In this document: positions 15,303 to 22,787 of the stretch, piece by piece
Numbering within the stretch: the stretch's first letter is position 1
Layout: the number at the start of each line of letters is the position of its first letter
From: Actinomycetes bacterium
Lineage (GTDB): Bacteria > Actinomycetota > Actinomycetes > S36-B12
Assembly: GCA_024639145.1 (NCBI GenBank)
Contig: JAHEIZ010000020.1
Location: forward strand, 1-48,074
Length of the DNA stretch: 48,074 nt
Reading direction: 5' to 3'
Made by a program: the position numbers and the translations under genes
The notes under the pieces: generated by a model
Told to the model about the DNA's origin: nothing
Seen by the model: only the letters and a program-made list of their open reading frames with translations
Databases searched by the model: none

Positions 15303-16409
15303 GTGCGCGATGTGCTTGCCGAGCTAAGCGCCATCATCAAGAGCGATGGCGCAGCAGCGATGGCCACGGTGGTGCGCACCTGGAAGTCGGCTCCCCGGCC
15401 GGCCGGTGCCTCCATGCTCGTCACCGAGGCCGGCGAGGCCGTGGGCAGCGTGAGCGGCGGTTGCGTCGAAGGAGCCCTCTACGACCTGGGCCATGAGGTG
15501 CTCGCCGATGGCCAGCCCCGTTTCGAGAAGTACGGGGTCAGTGATGACGATGCTTTCGCCGTCGGCCTGACCTGCGGCGGCATCCTGGAGATCTTCGTCG
15601 AGAAGGTCAGCCGCGAGACCTGGCCCGAGCTCGAGGGCGTTATCGCGAGCATCCGTGCCGAGGAGCCGGTTGCCGTGGCCACGATCGTGCGCGGGCCGCA
15701 TCACGTCGGCAAGCATTTAATCATTCGTGCTGATCGCCGGGAGGGAACCCTCGGCACTGAGCGACTCGACGACACTGTCTACGACGACGCCCTCGGCATG
15801 CTCGCCGCGGGCACCACCGGCTTCTTGCACTACGGCCCTGAGGGAGAGCGTCTCGGAGACGGACTCGACGTTTTTGTCTCGGCCTATGCACCCCCCGCGC
15901 AGATGTTCATCTTCGGTGCCATCGACTTCTCCGCCGCACTCGTGCGCGTGGGCAAGCTGCTCGGCTACCGCGTCACCATCTGCGATGCGCGCCCTGTCTT
16001 CGCGACCTCGAAGCGCTTCCCGGAGGCCGATGAGGTCGTGGTCGACTGGCCGCATCGCTGGCTGGCCACCCAGACAGTCGATGCACGCACAGTCATCGCC
16101 GTGCTCACCCATGATCCGAAGTTCGACGTGCCTGCACTGACGCTCGCCTTGCGTACGCCTGCCGGTTACGTCGGCGCAATGGGCTCCCGTCGTACACATG
16201 AGGATCGACTCGTACGCCTACGCGAGAACGGCGTGACCGAGGAAGAGATCGCTCGCCTCCACTCGCCCATCGGCCTGGATCTCGGTGCTCGCACACCGGA
16301 GGAAACCGCGATCTCGATTGCGGCCGAGATCATCGAGTCACGCTGGGGCGGCTCGGGTCGCAATCTGTCGAAGACCGATGGACCGATTCATCCCGGCGCA
16401 CCGCGCTAG
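15303..16409 (+). CDS. XdhC/CoxI-family cofactor-insertion protein
   Basis: A 368-residue protein with both XdhC domains. The N-terminal domain has the family signature GSVSGGCVEGALYD with its conserved cysteine. The C-terminal Rossmann domain begins AQMFIFGAIDFSAALVRVGKLLGYRVTICDARP and ends with GAMGSRRTHEDRL and LHSPIGLDLGARTPEETAISIAAEII. XdhC in purple bacteria binds sulfurated molybdenum cofactor and hands it to the apo-enzyme. The GTG start is supported by a GAGGAGA site 5 bases upstream; longer in-frame starts would run through moaE. It is followed by a MocA-like gene after 14 bases, so the pair probably makes and delivers the cytosine dinucleotide form that CoxL uses. Confidence 0.94.
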   Translation: MRDVLAELSAIIKSDGAAAMATVVRTWKSAPRPAGASMLVTEAGEAVGSVSGGCVEGALYDLGHEVLADGQPRFEKYGVSDDDAFAVGLTCGGILEIFVEKVSRETWPELEGVIASIRAEEPVAVATIVRGPHHVGKHLIIRADRREGTLGTERLDDTVYDDALGMLAAGTTGFLHYGPEGERLGDGLDVFVSAYAPPAQMFIFGAIDFSAALVRVGKLLGYRVTICDARPVFATSKRFPEADEVVVDWPHRWLATQTVDARTVIAVLTHDPKFDVPALTLALRTPAGYVGAMGSRRTHEDRLVRLRENGVTEEEIARLHSPIGLDLGARTPEETAISIAAEIIESRWGGSGRNLSKTDGPIHPGAPR

Positions 16410-16423
16410 CTGCACCTCGCATC

Positions 16424-16981
16424 ATGGAGATCAACCTGCGCACGTCGACCACGGCAGGCATCGTGCTTGCGGCGGGCGCAGGCACGCGTTACGGGCAGCC
16501 GAAGGCACCGGTAATGATTGACGGTGAGCGCCTCGTCGATCGATCAGTGCGCGTGCTCCGCGAGGCGGGGTGCTTTCCGATCGCCGTCGTCCTCGGCGCC
16601 TGGATCGGCGAGGTGCCCGGAGCAGTTGTCATGGAGAACCCCGACTGGGCAAGCGGAATGGGCTCGTCATTTCGTGAGGGATTGCGTTGGGCTTCGGGCA
16701 CTGCCGCTGATTCAGTGATCGTGACTCTTGTCGACCTGCCCGGGCTCACGTCAGAGGCAGTCAGGCGCATTGTCGACGAACCTGCTGATCTCGTCAGCGC
16801 GACATTCGACGGTCAGCGCGGACACCCGGTGAAGTTCGGGCGCGAGCACTGGCCGGCCCTGATCGAGAGTGCCTCAGGTGATGTGGGAGCCCGCGATTAC
16901 CTGCGCGCGCGCGATGACCTGGTTCTTGTCGAGCTCAGCGATATTGCCGACGGTCAGGATCTTGATACGCCGATCGCGTGA
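16424..16981 (+). CDS. MocA-like molybdenum cofactor nucleotidyltransferase
   Basis: The 185-residue protein is a MobA/MocA-type nucleotidyltransferase. The N-terminal nucleotide-binding loop is GIVLAAGAGTRYGQPKA, and the active-site segment is VIVTLVDLPGLTSEAVRRI, followed by GQRGHPVKFGREHWPAL. MocA attaches CMP to molybdenum-molybdopterin for enzymes of the xanthine oxidase family. CoxL belongs to that family, so MocA is the expected activity rather than the GMP-transferring MobA. Sequence alone does not fix the base. Its 3' end overlaps the convergent DUF2182 gene by 28 bases. Confidence 0.9.
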   Translation: MEINLRTSTTAGIVLAAGAGTRYGQPKAPVMIDGERLVDRSVRVLREAGCFPIAVVLGAWIGEVPGAVVMENPDWASGMGSSFREGLRWASGTAADSVIVTLVDLPGLTSEAVRRIVDEPADLVSATFDGQRGHPVKFGREHWPALIESASGDVGARDYLRARDDLVLVELSDIADGQDLDTPIA

Positions 16982-17667
16982 GTCGAGGAATCATGAACGT
17001 GGGGAGGAAAACCTGTTCCCGCTCCGATCGTGAAAGCGATGATCGCAGCGAGAACCAAGGCAATGCCGCTCGCGCGAATCGAGCTGCGCGAAACAGACGG
17101 TGATTTCTCCCAGACCATGAACGCGCATGCTGCGAGAACGATGAACGCCGTGGGAACGAGCGCAGTGTTCCAGACCATGATGCTGAGCATCACGGCAAGC
17201 ATCATCGGTAGGCAGGCAATCATGCAGGAGATGCCCTGACGTGCGCCCAGTGATCCGGCGGATGCGGTCGCATCCAGTGATCGGCATCGACGCAGATTGC
17301 GCGCTGTTGTTGGCAGCAACTGATAGCACCCGACGCCGATCCAGAGCAGGAGCACCGATGTGACGCTCCAGACGGGTGCGCGCATGATGAGCACGGCGAT
17401 CGGCAGGCTCAGTGTCCAGGCGATCACGTAACCGGTCATGAAGGCGAAGGCACGCGTGCCGCTGCCAGCAGAGATGCGAAGCATTGGGCGAGCTACAGTC
17501 GGCACCATCATCGCGATAACCATCAGCACCCAGCCCGCGGCAACCGCCGTGAGCTCATGGCTCATCGGCAACGCGAGCATCGCTGCCCAGGCCACCAGCA
17601 CGATCGCGGTGGCAGCCACCACCCACGCCGGCACACGGCGTGTGGGGGTGATGGGCGCAGTGCTCAT
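16954..17667 (-). CDS. DUF2182 family multi-pass membrane protein
   Basis: A 237-residue protein with about seven hydrophobic segments. The family signature, GWVLMVIAMMVPTVARPM, has the conserved Trp and two Met residues in a membrane helix. Other family landmarks are GYVIAWTL and MIACLPMMLAVMLSIMVWN. A His-rich C-terminal tail (FPPHVHDSSTH) could bind metal. DUF2182 proteins are described as predicted metal-binding membrane proteins with no proven function. The position at the edge of the molybdenum and copper-dependent island makes a metal-supply role worth considering, but this is inference. It overlaps the mocA-like gene tail to tail. Confidence 0.85.
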   Translation of the reverse strand: MSTAPITPTRRVPAWVVAATAIVLVAWAAMLALPMSHELTAVAAGWVLMVIAMMVPTVARPMLRISAGSGTRAFAFMTGYVIAWTLSLPIAVLIMRAPVWSVTSVLLLWIGVGCYQLLPTTARNLRRCRSLDATASAGSLGARQGISCMIACLPMMLAVMLSIMVWNTALVPTAFIVLAACAFMVWEKSPSVSRSSIRASGIALVLAAIIAFTIGAGTGFPPHVHDSSTHAIGVSRS

Positions 17668-17728
17668 GGCTCCTCATCGGGCAGGGTGCGTCGCGCACGA
17701 GTCATGCGCAAGCCCATCAGAGCGCAGA

Positions 17729-17758
17729 AAGGGCGATACGGCAACCCGTATCGCCCTT
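17729..17758 (-). terminator. Terminator of the glycoside hydrolase pair
   Basis: A perfect 13-bp stem (AAGGGCGATACGG and complement) with a 4-base loop. It starts 13 bases after the stop at 17771 and is followed on the minus strand by TTTCTGC. Confidence 0.85.
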
Positions 17759-17770
17759 CCCGACTGATGC

Positions 17771-19063
17771 TTACTGCTGCAGGTACACCCGAACCGGAAC
17801 CTCAGTGAGGGTGATGCCGGTGCCGGCTGCAGTCTCCGTGCAGTTCGCGAGCGGATCGCACACGAGCTGCGTGCCCTCAGGCGCGGTGTACTGAGCAGTG
17901 CCTGTCTCGGCCCACGCGACGATCCACTGAGCGCCGGCCTTCGAGAAGTTGCACGTGACGGCATTGCCATCTTCGGTGCAGCCATCGAAGGAGGAACCAG
18001 TGACCCAGTTATCGAGGGCGAAGAAGCCCTGCTCGGCCTCGGAGCCCGGGAACGCCTGGATGCCCAGCCACTCCTTGGGGGTCTGAGTCCAGATGTACCA
18101 GTACGAGCGATTGACGCCGTAGCGCAGATCATCGATGTAGGTGCGCACGATGAAGCCCGCAGCCTTGGCACCGGTGATATCGGTTTTCGGCAGGTTCAGG
18201 CCGGCCAGACCGTAGTTGAGCTCGGTATCCCACAGCTCGATGGTCGCCGGAGCGCCCGCTGCGGTGATGATCTCCTTTACGCCCTGGATGAGCAGGCCGC
18301 GAGCAGCCGGATCACCCTTGGCATCGGGGTACGTGTGAATCGACAGGGCATCGATCGGCCAGTTCAAGGCAGCGAGCTCCTTGAGGTAAGCCGGGAAGAA
18401 GCGATCGACTGCGCTCTTGAGGCGCAGTGCCGGCGAAGCGGCAACGACCTTCGCGGCGGGGTCGATCTTCTTGATGATGTCGTATGCACGCTTGGTCATC
18501 TCGGCCATCTTCGCCGGGGTGCCGTTGTAGAACATCTTCAGGTTTGCTTCGTTCCAGATCTCGTATGCGGTGATCTGGCCCTTGTACTTCGTGACGACTG
18601 CAGTGACCCAGTTATCCCAGTCGGCAAGATCTTTCGGTGCCGAGGCTGCGCCCGGGTACGGCGGGTACTCGCCCTTGCTGACCTTCGACGCTGCCCAGGT
18701 CGGGGTCGTGCCGAGCACCTCGAGGATGTCGGTCATGCCCTTGGCCTGCGCGTTCGCGACGGCGTGATCCAGGTTGTCCCACTTGTAGACACCCTTCTTC
18801 AGCTCGATCTGCGACCAGGCCGTGCCGTTGTCCCACAGGCGAAGTGAACCGAAGGGTGCCGACGGCCAGGACTCGCCCTCGACGCCCTCGACCTGCATGC
18901 CGATAAGCGACGCGGGAACGGTGTTCGCCGGGGTGGTCGGTGCTGCGGAGCCCGAGGCAGTCGGCTCGCTCGAGGAAGAGCCACCACCGCATGCACTCAG
19001 GGTGAGAGTCGCTGCAGCGATAACTGCAGCGGCGGTGATCAGCTTGTTACGGTGCCGAACCAT
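17771..19063 (-). CDS. Lipoprotein, clan GH-A glycoside hydrolase-like
   Basis: The 430-residue protein begins with a lipoprotein signal peptide ending LSAC, lipidated Cys25, followed by a Ser/Thr/Pro linker. It then has a TIM-barrel hydrolase domain resembling GH39/GH5-type enzymes. The general acid is probably E172 in YEIWNEAN and the nucleophile E281 in ELWDTELNYG, the paired glutamates of clan GH-A. A C-terminal segment of about 90 residues has two cysteine pairs. The catalytic face should act outside the cell on a polysaccharide I cannot name. Its start overlaps the 3' end of a close paralogue by 25 bases, indicating coupled expression after a tandem duplication. Confidence 0.85.
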   Translation of the reverse strand: MVRHRNKLITAAAVIAAATLTLSACGGGSSSSEPTASGSAAPTTPANTVPASLIGMQVEGVEGESWPSAPFGSLRLWDNGTAWSQIELKKGVYKWDNLDHAVANAQAKGMTDILEVLGTTPTWAASKVSKGEYPPYPGAASAPKDLADWDNWVTAVVTKYKGQITAYEIWNEANLKMFYNGTPAKMAEMTKRAYDIIKKIDPAAKVVAASPALRLKSAVDRFFPAYLKELAALNWPIDALSIHTYPDAKGDPAARGLLIQGVKEIITAAGAPATIELWDTELNYGLAGLNLPKTDITGAKAAGFIVRTYIDDLRYGVNRSYWYIWTQTPKEWLGIQAFPGSEAEQGFFALDNWVTGSSFDGCTEDGNAVTCNFSKAGAQWIVAWAETGTAQYTAPEGTQLVCDPLANCTETAAGTGITLTEVPVRVYLQQ

Positions 19064-20262
19064 TTCGGTCCATCCCCAATCGTGATTGCGCTGCCCGGGG
19101 CAACCGGAGTGCAGCTATTCATTGCATCGCACATAGTCGTGGCGAAGTCAGGAACGGTGTAGGCCGCGGAACCGGAATCGGTCCAGGCGACAACAGCCGG
19201 GAAGCGGCCGGTCAGGTTGCACACGTTGACCGAACCAGTGGTGCAGGAGGCGTAGGAATCCTTGAGCCAGCCCTGCACAGTCTGGAAACCGGTGGCGCCG
19301 GCAGTGCCGTCATTCATCTGGATGCCGAGCAACGGGTTGGACGGTGCCCAGAAGTACCAGTACGAGCGATCGACACCGAGACGGTTGTTGTCGAGGTAGG
19401 TGTCAGCGACCCAGTTGGCTGCCTGTGCGCCATCAATCGTCTGGTGCGGGTTGCCGCCGCCCGGGCCGGCGATGCCGTAGTTGACCTCGGTATCCCAGAG
19501 CGGCTTGACCGGAACTCCGGCCTTCTTGATGTCGGCGTTCACGGTGGTGATGAGCTGCGCACGCGTGGCCGGGGTGCCCGGGCCGGCGGGGTAGGTGTGC
19601 ACGGCGTAGGCATCAACCGGCGTGCCGACCTTCTTGAGTTCCTTCAGGTAAGCCGGGAAGAACTTGTTGTATGCGCTGGTGAGGCGAACAGTGCTGCTTG
19701 CTGCGACAACCTTTGCGGTCGGATCGCCCGCCTTGATGATCTTGTAGGCCTCCTTGGTCAGCTGCGCCATCTGCTTGGGCGTGCCCTGCCACATGGTGGA
19801 GAGGTTCGCCTCATTCCAGATCTGGTACGACTCGATTGAGCTGCCGTAGCGCTGCACGACGGCCTTGACCCAGGTCTTCCAGTCGGCGAGCTTCGGCATG
19901 GAAGCGGCGCCCTTGTTCGGGTAGACGCCCTGCTTCTTATTCGTGGCCGACCAGGTCGGGGTGCCGCCGAGCACGTAGAGGATCTGCGCACCCTGGTTAT
20001 TGGCGTTGCCGATCGCTGCGTCGAGGCCGTTCCACCAGTACTTGCCCTTGGCCTGGTTGACCTGGCCCCAGGCCACGCCGGAATCCCACAGGCGGATGGC
20101 GCCGTAGGTGGTGGACGGATCGGTGCCGGTGGAGATGCCCGGAATGTGCAGGCCGAAGTCGGTGGCCGGAACGGGCTCGGTGGCCATGGCGGGCGCGGCA
20201 ATGCCGACGACTCCCAGGCCAAGGGACACGCTGGCAACGGCGGCTATGAGCGCACGACGCAT
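19039..20262 (-). CDS. Secreted clan GH-A glycoside hydrolase-like protein
   Basis: A 407-residue paralogue of the downstream lipoprotein. It has a Sec signal peptide cleaved after AMA (residue 27) and no lipobox. The acid/base is probably E151 (YQIWNEAN) and the nucleophile E259 (PLWDTEVNYG). The two proteins share RLWD-G-AW near the start, GTPTW, FFPAYLKEL and a WYxW segment, plus the C-terminal four-cysteine region. One product would be released and the other tethered. The ATG has a GAGAGG site, and TACCCT about 55 bases upstream is a likely -10. Closest described families are GH39-type xylosidases and biofilm hydrolases; substrate unknown. Confidence 0.86.
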   Translation of the reverse strand: MRRALIAAVASVSLGLGVVGIAAPAMATEPVPATDFGLHIPGISTGTDPSTTYGAIRLWDSGVAWGQVNQAKGKYWWNGLDAAIGNANNQGAQILYVLGGTPTWSATNKKQGVYPNKGAASMPKLADWKTWVKAVVQRYGSSIESYQIWNEANLSTMWQGTPKQMAQLTKEAYKIIKAGDPTAKVVAASSTVRLTSAYNKFFPAYLKELKKVGTPVDAYAVHTYPAGPGTPATRAQLITTVNADIKKAGVPVKPLWDTEVNYGIAGPGGGNPHQTIDGAQAANWVADTYLDNNRLGVDRSYWYFWAPSNPLLGIQMNDGTAGATGFQTVQGWLKDSYASCTTGSVNVCNLTGRFPAVVAWTDSGSAAYTVPDFATTMCDAMNSCTPVAPGSAITIGDGPKWFGTVTS

Positions 20263-20315
20263 GAAGGACCTCTCGTGGTGAAAGTGGGCGCCGACGGGCG
20301 CTCGCAGGAGATTTC

Positions 20316-20321
20316 AGGGTA
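20316..20321 (-). promoter_or_regulatory. Probable -10 of the glycoside hydrolase operon
   Basis: TACCCT on the minus strand in the 181-base gap at 20263-20443, giving a leader of roughly 45-50 bases with the GAGAGG site at its end. The rest of the gap is unremarkable apart from an AT-richer patch near 20390-20410 (CATATAGGTAC). Confidence 0.4.
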
Positions 20322-20443
20322 GCCGAGGCAAGGCGATCTCCCCCTCATTGAATGGTGTGAGATCGGATGAACCCTGCGTAAATGTTGTGCCTGATTTGTA
20401 CCTATATGAGGTGAACTGCCCGCGGGTACGTACCGACGTCTGA

Positions 20444-21142
20444 TTAACGCTTGCGAAGCACGTACAGGCTCTGGCCGTCGGTCTCCTGGCCGTACTCGAA
20501 GCGACTGACCGCCAGCCGGGCGGCATTGACGTGATCCTCGAAGTGCCAGCGGGCGAAGCGGGTGCAGTGCAGGCGGCCCTTCCAGTCGAGCGGGCCGTAA
20601 CCCTCGGGGTTCTCCTCCCAGCCCGGGACGTCTTCCTCGACGAAGCAGGTGACGAAGGCCATGCCTCCGGGTGCCAGTGCCTCATGGATCAGGCGGAGGT
20701 AGGCGGGGGTGTCCTCATCATTCATGTGCGAGAAGACCGAGTACGCGTAGAAGACGTCGACCGAACCCGGCTCGGCGGCCAGGGTGCGCTCGGGGGAGCC
20801 ATCGGGGTTGTAACGCTCATTGCTGACATTGACCAGGGTGAACCGGAAGCCGGGGGCGGTCAGGTTCTCCTCGGCCCAGCCCAGCACCTCAGGCTGAATG
20901 TCGACACCGTGGTAATCGGCCACGCGACCGAAGTGCTCGCGCACGCCCACCGCCAGGCGACCGGCACCGCAGCCCCAGTCGTACAGGCTCGCCTCGGTGG
21001 TCAGGCCGGCGTACTTCTCCAGGCGCTTGACGTCCTTCACGGCTGTCTTGATGAATGCGGCATCGTTCTTGAAGTGCTCACCACCCATGCGGTACTTGCC
21101 CGGGGGCAGGGCGTTCTTCGAGGACTTCTTCCGATTCAGCAT
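20444..21142 (-). CDS. Class I SAM-dependent methyltransferase
   Basis: A 232-residue methyltransferase with motif I in LYDWGCGAGRLAVGV (about residues 53-67) and the acidic motif II end in DYHGVDIQPEVLGWAEENL. The motif IV region is DVFYAYSVFSHM, and the post-IV helix is IHEALAPGGMAFVTCF. The Lys-rich N-terminus (MLNRKKSSKNALPPGKYRMGG) resembles polysaccharide- or lipid-associated methyltransferases, but the substrate cannot be read. The start ATG has TAGTCT 7 bases upstream and no ribosome-binding site, so it is probably leaderless. It is divergent from a chorismate mutase, sharing a 24-base promoter space. Confidence 0.88.
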   Translation of the reverse strand: MLNRKKSSKNALPPGKYRMGGEHFKNDAAFIKTAVKDVKRLEKYAGLTTEASLYDWGCGAGRLAVGVREHFGRVADYHGVDIQPEVLGWAEENLTAPGFRFTLVNVSNERYNPDGSPERTLAAEPGSVDVFYAYSVFSHMNDEDTPAYLRLIHEALAPGGMAFVTCFVEEDVPGWEENPEGYGPLDWKGRLHCTRFARWHFEDHVNAARLAVSRFEYGQETDGQSLYVLRKR

Positions 21143-21149
21143 GGCGCCC

Positions 21150-21159
21150 AGACTACGCT
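21150..21159. promoter_or_regulatory. Overlapping divergent -10 elements
   Basis: AGACTACGCT contains TAGTCT on the minus strand (21150-21155), 7 bases from the methyltransferase ATG. It also contains TACGCT on the plus strand (21154-21159), 7 bases from the chorismate mutase GTG. The two hexamers share the TA at 21154-21155. Both genes would give leaderless mRNAs. Confidence 0.6.
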
Positions 21160-21166
21160 GCGACCC

Positions 21167-21445
21167 GTGGATGAGCTGTCACGCCTGCGCGCAGAACTAG
21201 ATGTCATTGATTCGGAGATCGTCACCGCAATCGGTGCACGACTGGCCAAGGCTCGGCAGATCGGTGCCGCCAAGGCGGCCACAGGCTCCGTCGTGCGTGA
21301 CCCCGCCCGCGAGCGCATCGTGCTCGAGGGCGTGCGCGCTCAGGCCGAGTCAATCGGCTCGAATGCCGATCTCACTGAAGAGGTCTTCATCACGCTGATT
21401 CACGGTGCGCTGCGCGTGCAGAACCACGATCCGTCGAACGACTGA
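21167..21445 (+). CDS. Chorismate mutase, AroQ class
   Basis: A 92-residue all-helical chorismate mutase, which converts chorismate to prephenate for Phe and Tyr synthesis. It reads VDELSRLRAELDVIDSEIVTAI, with the first-helix arginine at R7. RLAKARQIGAAKA carries the conserved Lys, and the second half is VVRDPARERIVLEGV and EEVFITLIHGALRVQ. Length is typical of the monofunctional AroQ domain, without an export signal. The GTG start is supported by TACGCT 7 bases upstream. Longer in-frame starts lie inside the opposite gene. Confidence 0.9.
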   Translation: MDELSRLRAELDVIDSEIVTAIGARLAKARQIGAAKAATGSVVRDPARERIVLEGVRAQAESIGSNADLTEEVFITLIHGALRVQNHDPSND

Positions 21446-21468
21446 TCAAAGACGGCACACTCGAGTTA

Positions 21469-21502
21469 CTTCTTGTGATCCGTGTTCGCTGATCACAGGA
21501 AG
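21469..21502. terminator. Bidirectional terminator
   Basis: A 12-bp stem with one G-T pair (CTTCTTGTGATC against GATCACAGGAAG) and a 10-base loop. It lies between the chorismate mutase stop (21445) and the convergent CoA-transferase, whose stop codon falls inside the right arm. Confidence 0.7.
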
Positions 21503-22719
21503 CCAAGTTCTCCGGCGCTCTCCCACAACTCATCTCTCACACTCGGATGCGCGGCGTTCTCGATGATGTTGCGCGCCTGCTGCGCCTGCGAATGACCGAA
21601 GCACGGGGCAATTCCGTTCTCGGTCGCGACGAAGCTGTGCTGGAAGCTCGTGACCGGGTCATGCAGCAACGGCACGATCGTGGAGACGTCCGCCTTTCGA
21701 TGCCACGACGGCAGCGCAATGAATGACTGTCCGCCCCGCGAGTGCAGCGCACCAACGATGAAGTCGGTTGACCCGCCAAAGCCCGAGTAGATCTTTCCCT
21801 TGATACGACTCGCATTCGCCTGATCGAGCAGGTCAACCTGGAGCGCGGCATTCACGCTTGTCATGCGAGCCTGACGCGCAATCTCCGAGGGTGCGTTCGT
21901 GCGCTCGGTGCGCATCAGGCGCACTCGCTTGTTGAGATTCACCCATTCATACAGCTCCTGGGAGCCGAACAAGAACGAGGTCGTCAGCGGCACATCATCA
22001 TCGAGGCAGCCATGCTTGTGAAGATTCAGCACGCCATCGCTGAACATCTCCGTCCAGATCCGCAGACCTTTGCGATGCGTCAACGCTGCGAGCACCGCAT
22101 CGGGCACGGCGCCGATGCCGAGTTGCAGTGTCGAGTCATCGCTCACTCGATCAGCGATCCGATGACCGATGTGCATGGAGACGTCGTCGATCGCCCCATC
22201 AGCATGAGTGGGCAAGGGTTCGTCGATCTCGACCAGGTAATCGATCTCATGGTCGTAGATCTGCGCATCGCCGTAGGTGTACGGCATCTGCCGATTGGAC
22301 TGCACGATCACTAATCCGCCGAAGGCACGCGCAGCCTCGATCGCCGCGGGCAGGATGTTCACCTCGGTGCCCAGGCTCACCGTGTCATGTCGCTGCGAGG
22401 ACGTGTGCAGGAGAACTACATCGGGGCGCAGATGATCGCGGAACATCACGGGCACCAGGCTCAGGCGACAGGGGATGTAATCAAGTCGGTCACTACCGCG
22501 CATGCCGGCACCGACGAAAGCCGTCTCGTACCGCACGCCCTCACGATCGGGAATGCCCTTCTGGGCATTGAGCATGTGCAGGCGGTACTCGGGCACCACG
22601 CGATCGAGCTCGTTCAGGATTACGGTCGGAGTCGCGAAGTTGCCCGATGCGACCACTCGAGGATTCGCCGGCAGGCCTTCGAGGATTCCGCTGAGCTGTT
22701 CGAGGGTGATCTTTCGCAT
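21493..22719 (-). CDS. Acetyl-CoA hydrolase/transferase family protein
   Basis: A 408-residue member of the acetyl-CoA hydrolase/transferase family, which moves CoA between short acyl groups such as acetate, succinate or 4-hydroxybutyrate. The active-site glutamate is E224 in LRIWTEMFSDGVLNL. The binding loops LQLGIGAVPDAVLAAL and GFGGSTDFIVGALHSRGGQSFIALPS are both intact. The last 60 residues end FVATENGIAPCFGHSQAQQARNII, also typical. The substrate is not determinable from sequence. It stands alone on the minus strand, divergent from the fucose synthase gene. Confidence 0.92.
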   Translation of the reverse strand: MRKITLEQLSGILEGLPANPRVVASGNFATPTVILNELDRVVPEYRLHMLNAQKGIPDREGVRYETAFVGAGMRGSDRLDYIPCRLSLVPVMFRDHLRPDVVLLHTSSQRHDTVSLGTEVNILPAAIEAARAFGGLVIVQSNRQMPYTYGDAQIYDHEIDYLVEIDEPLPTHADGAIDDVSMHIGHRIADRVSDDSTLQLGIGAVPDAVLAALTHRKGLRIWTEMFSDGVLNLHKHGCLDDDVPLTTSFLFGSQELYEWVNLNKRVRLMRTERTNAPSEIARQARMTSVNAALQVDLLDQANASRIKGKIYSGFGGSTDFIVGALHSRGGQSFIALPSWHRKADVSTIVPLLHDPVTSFQHSFVATENGIAPCFGHSQAQQARNIIENAAHPSVRDELWESAGELGFL

Positions 22720-22787
22720 GCCTCAAGTCTTCCACCACCGACGCGCGCAGCACCTGGGCGAAGGTCCCGATGTGACAGAATTCAGGA

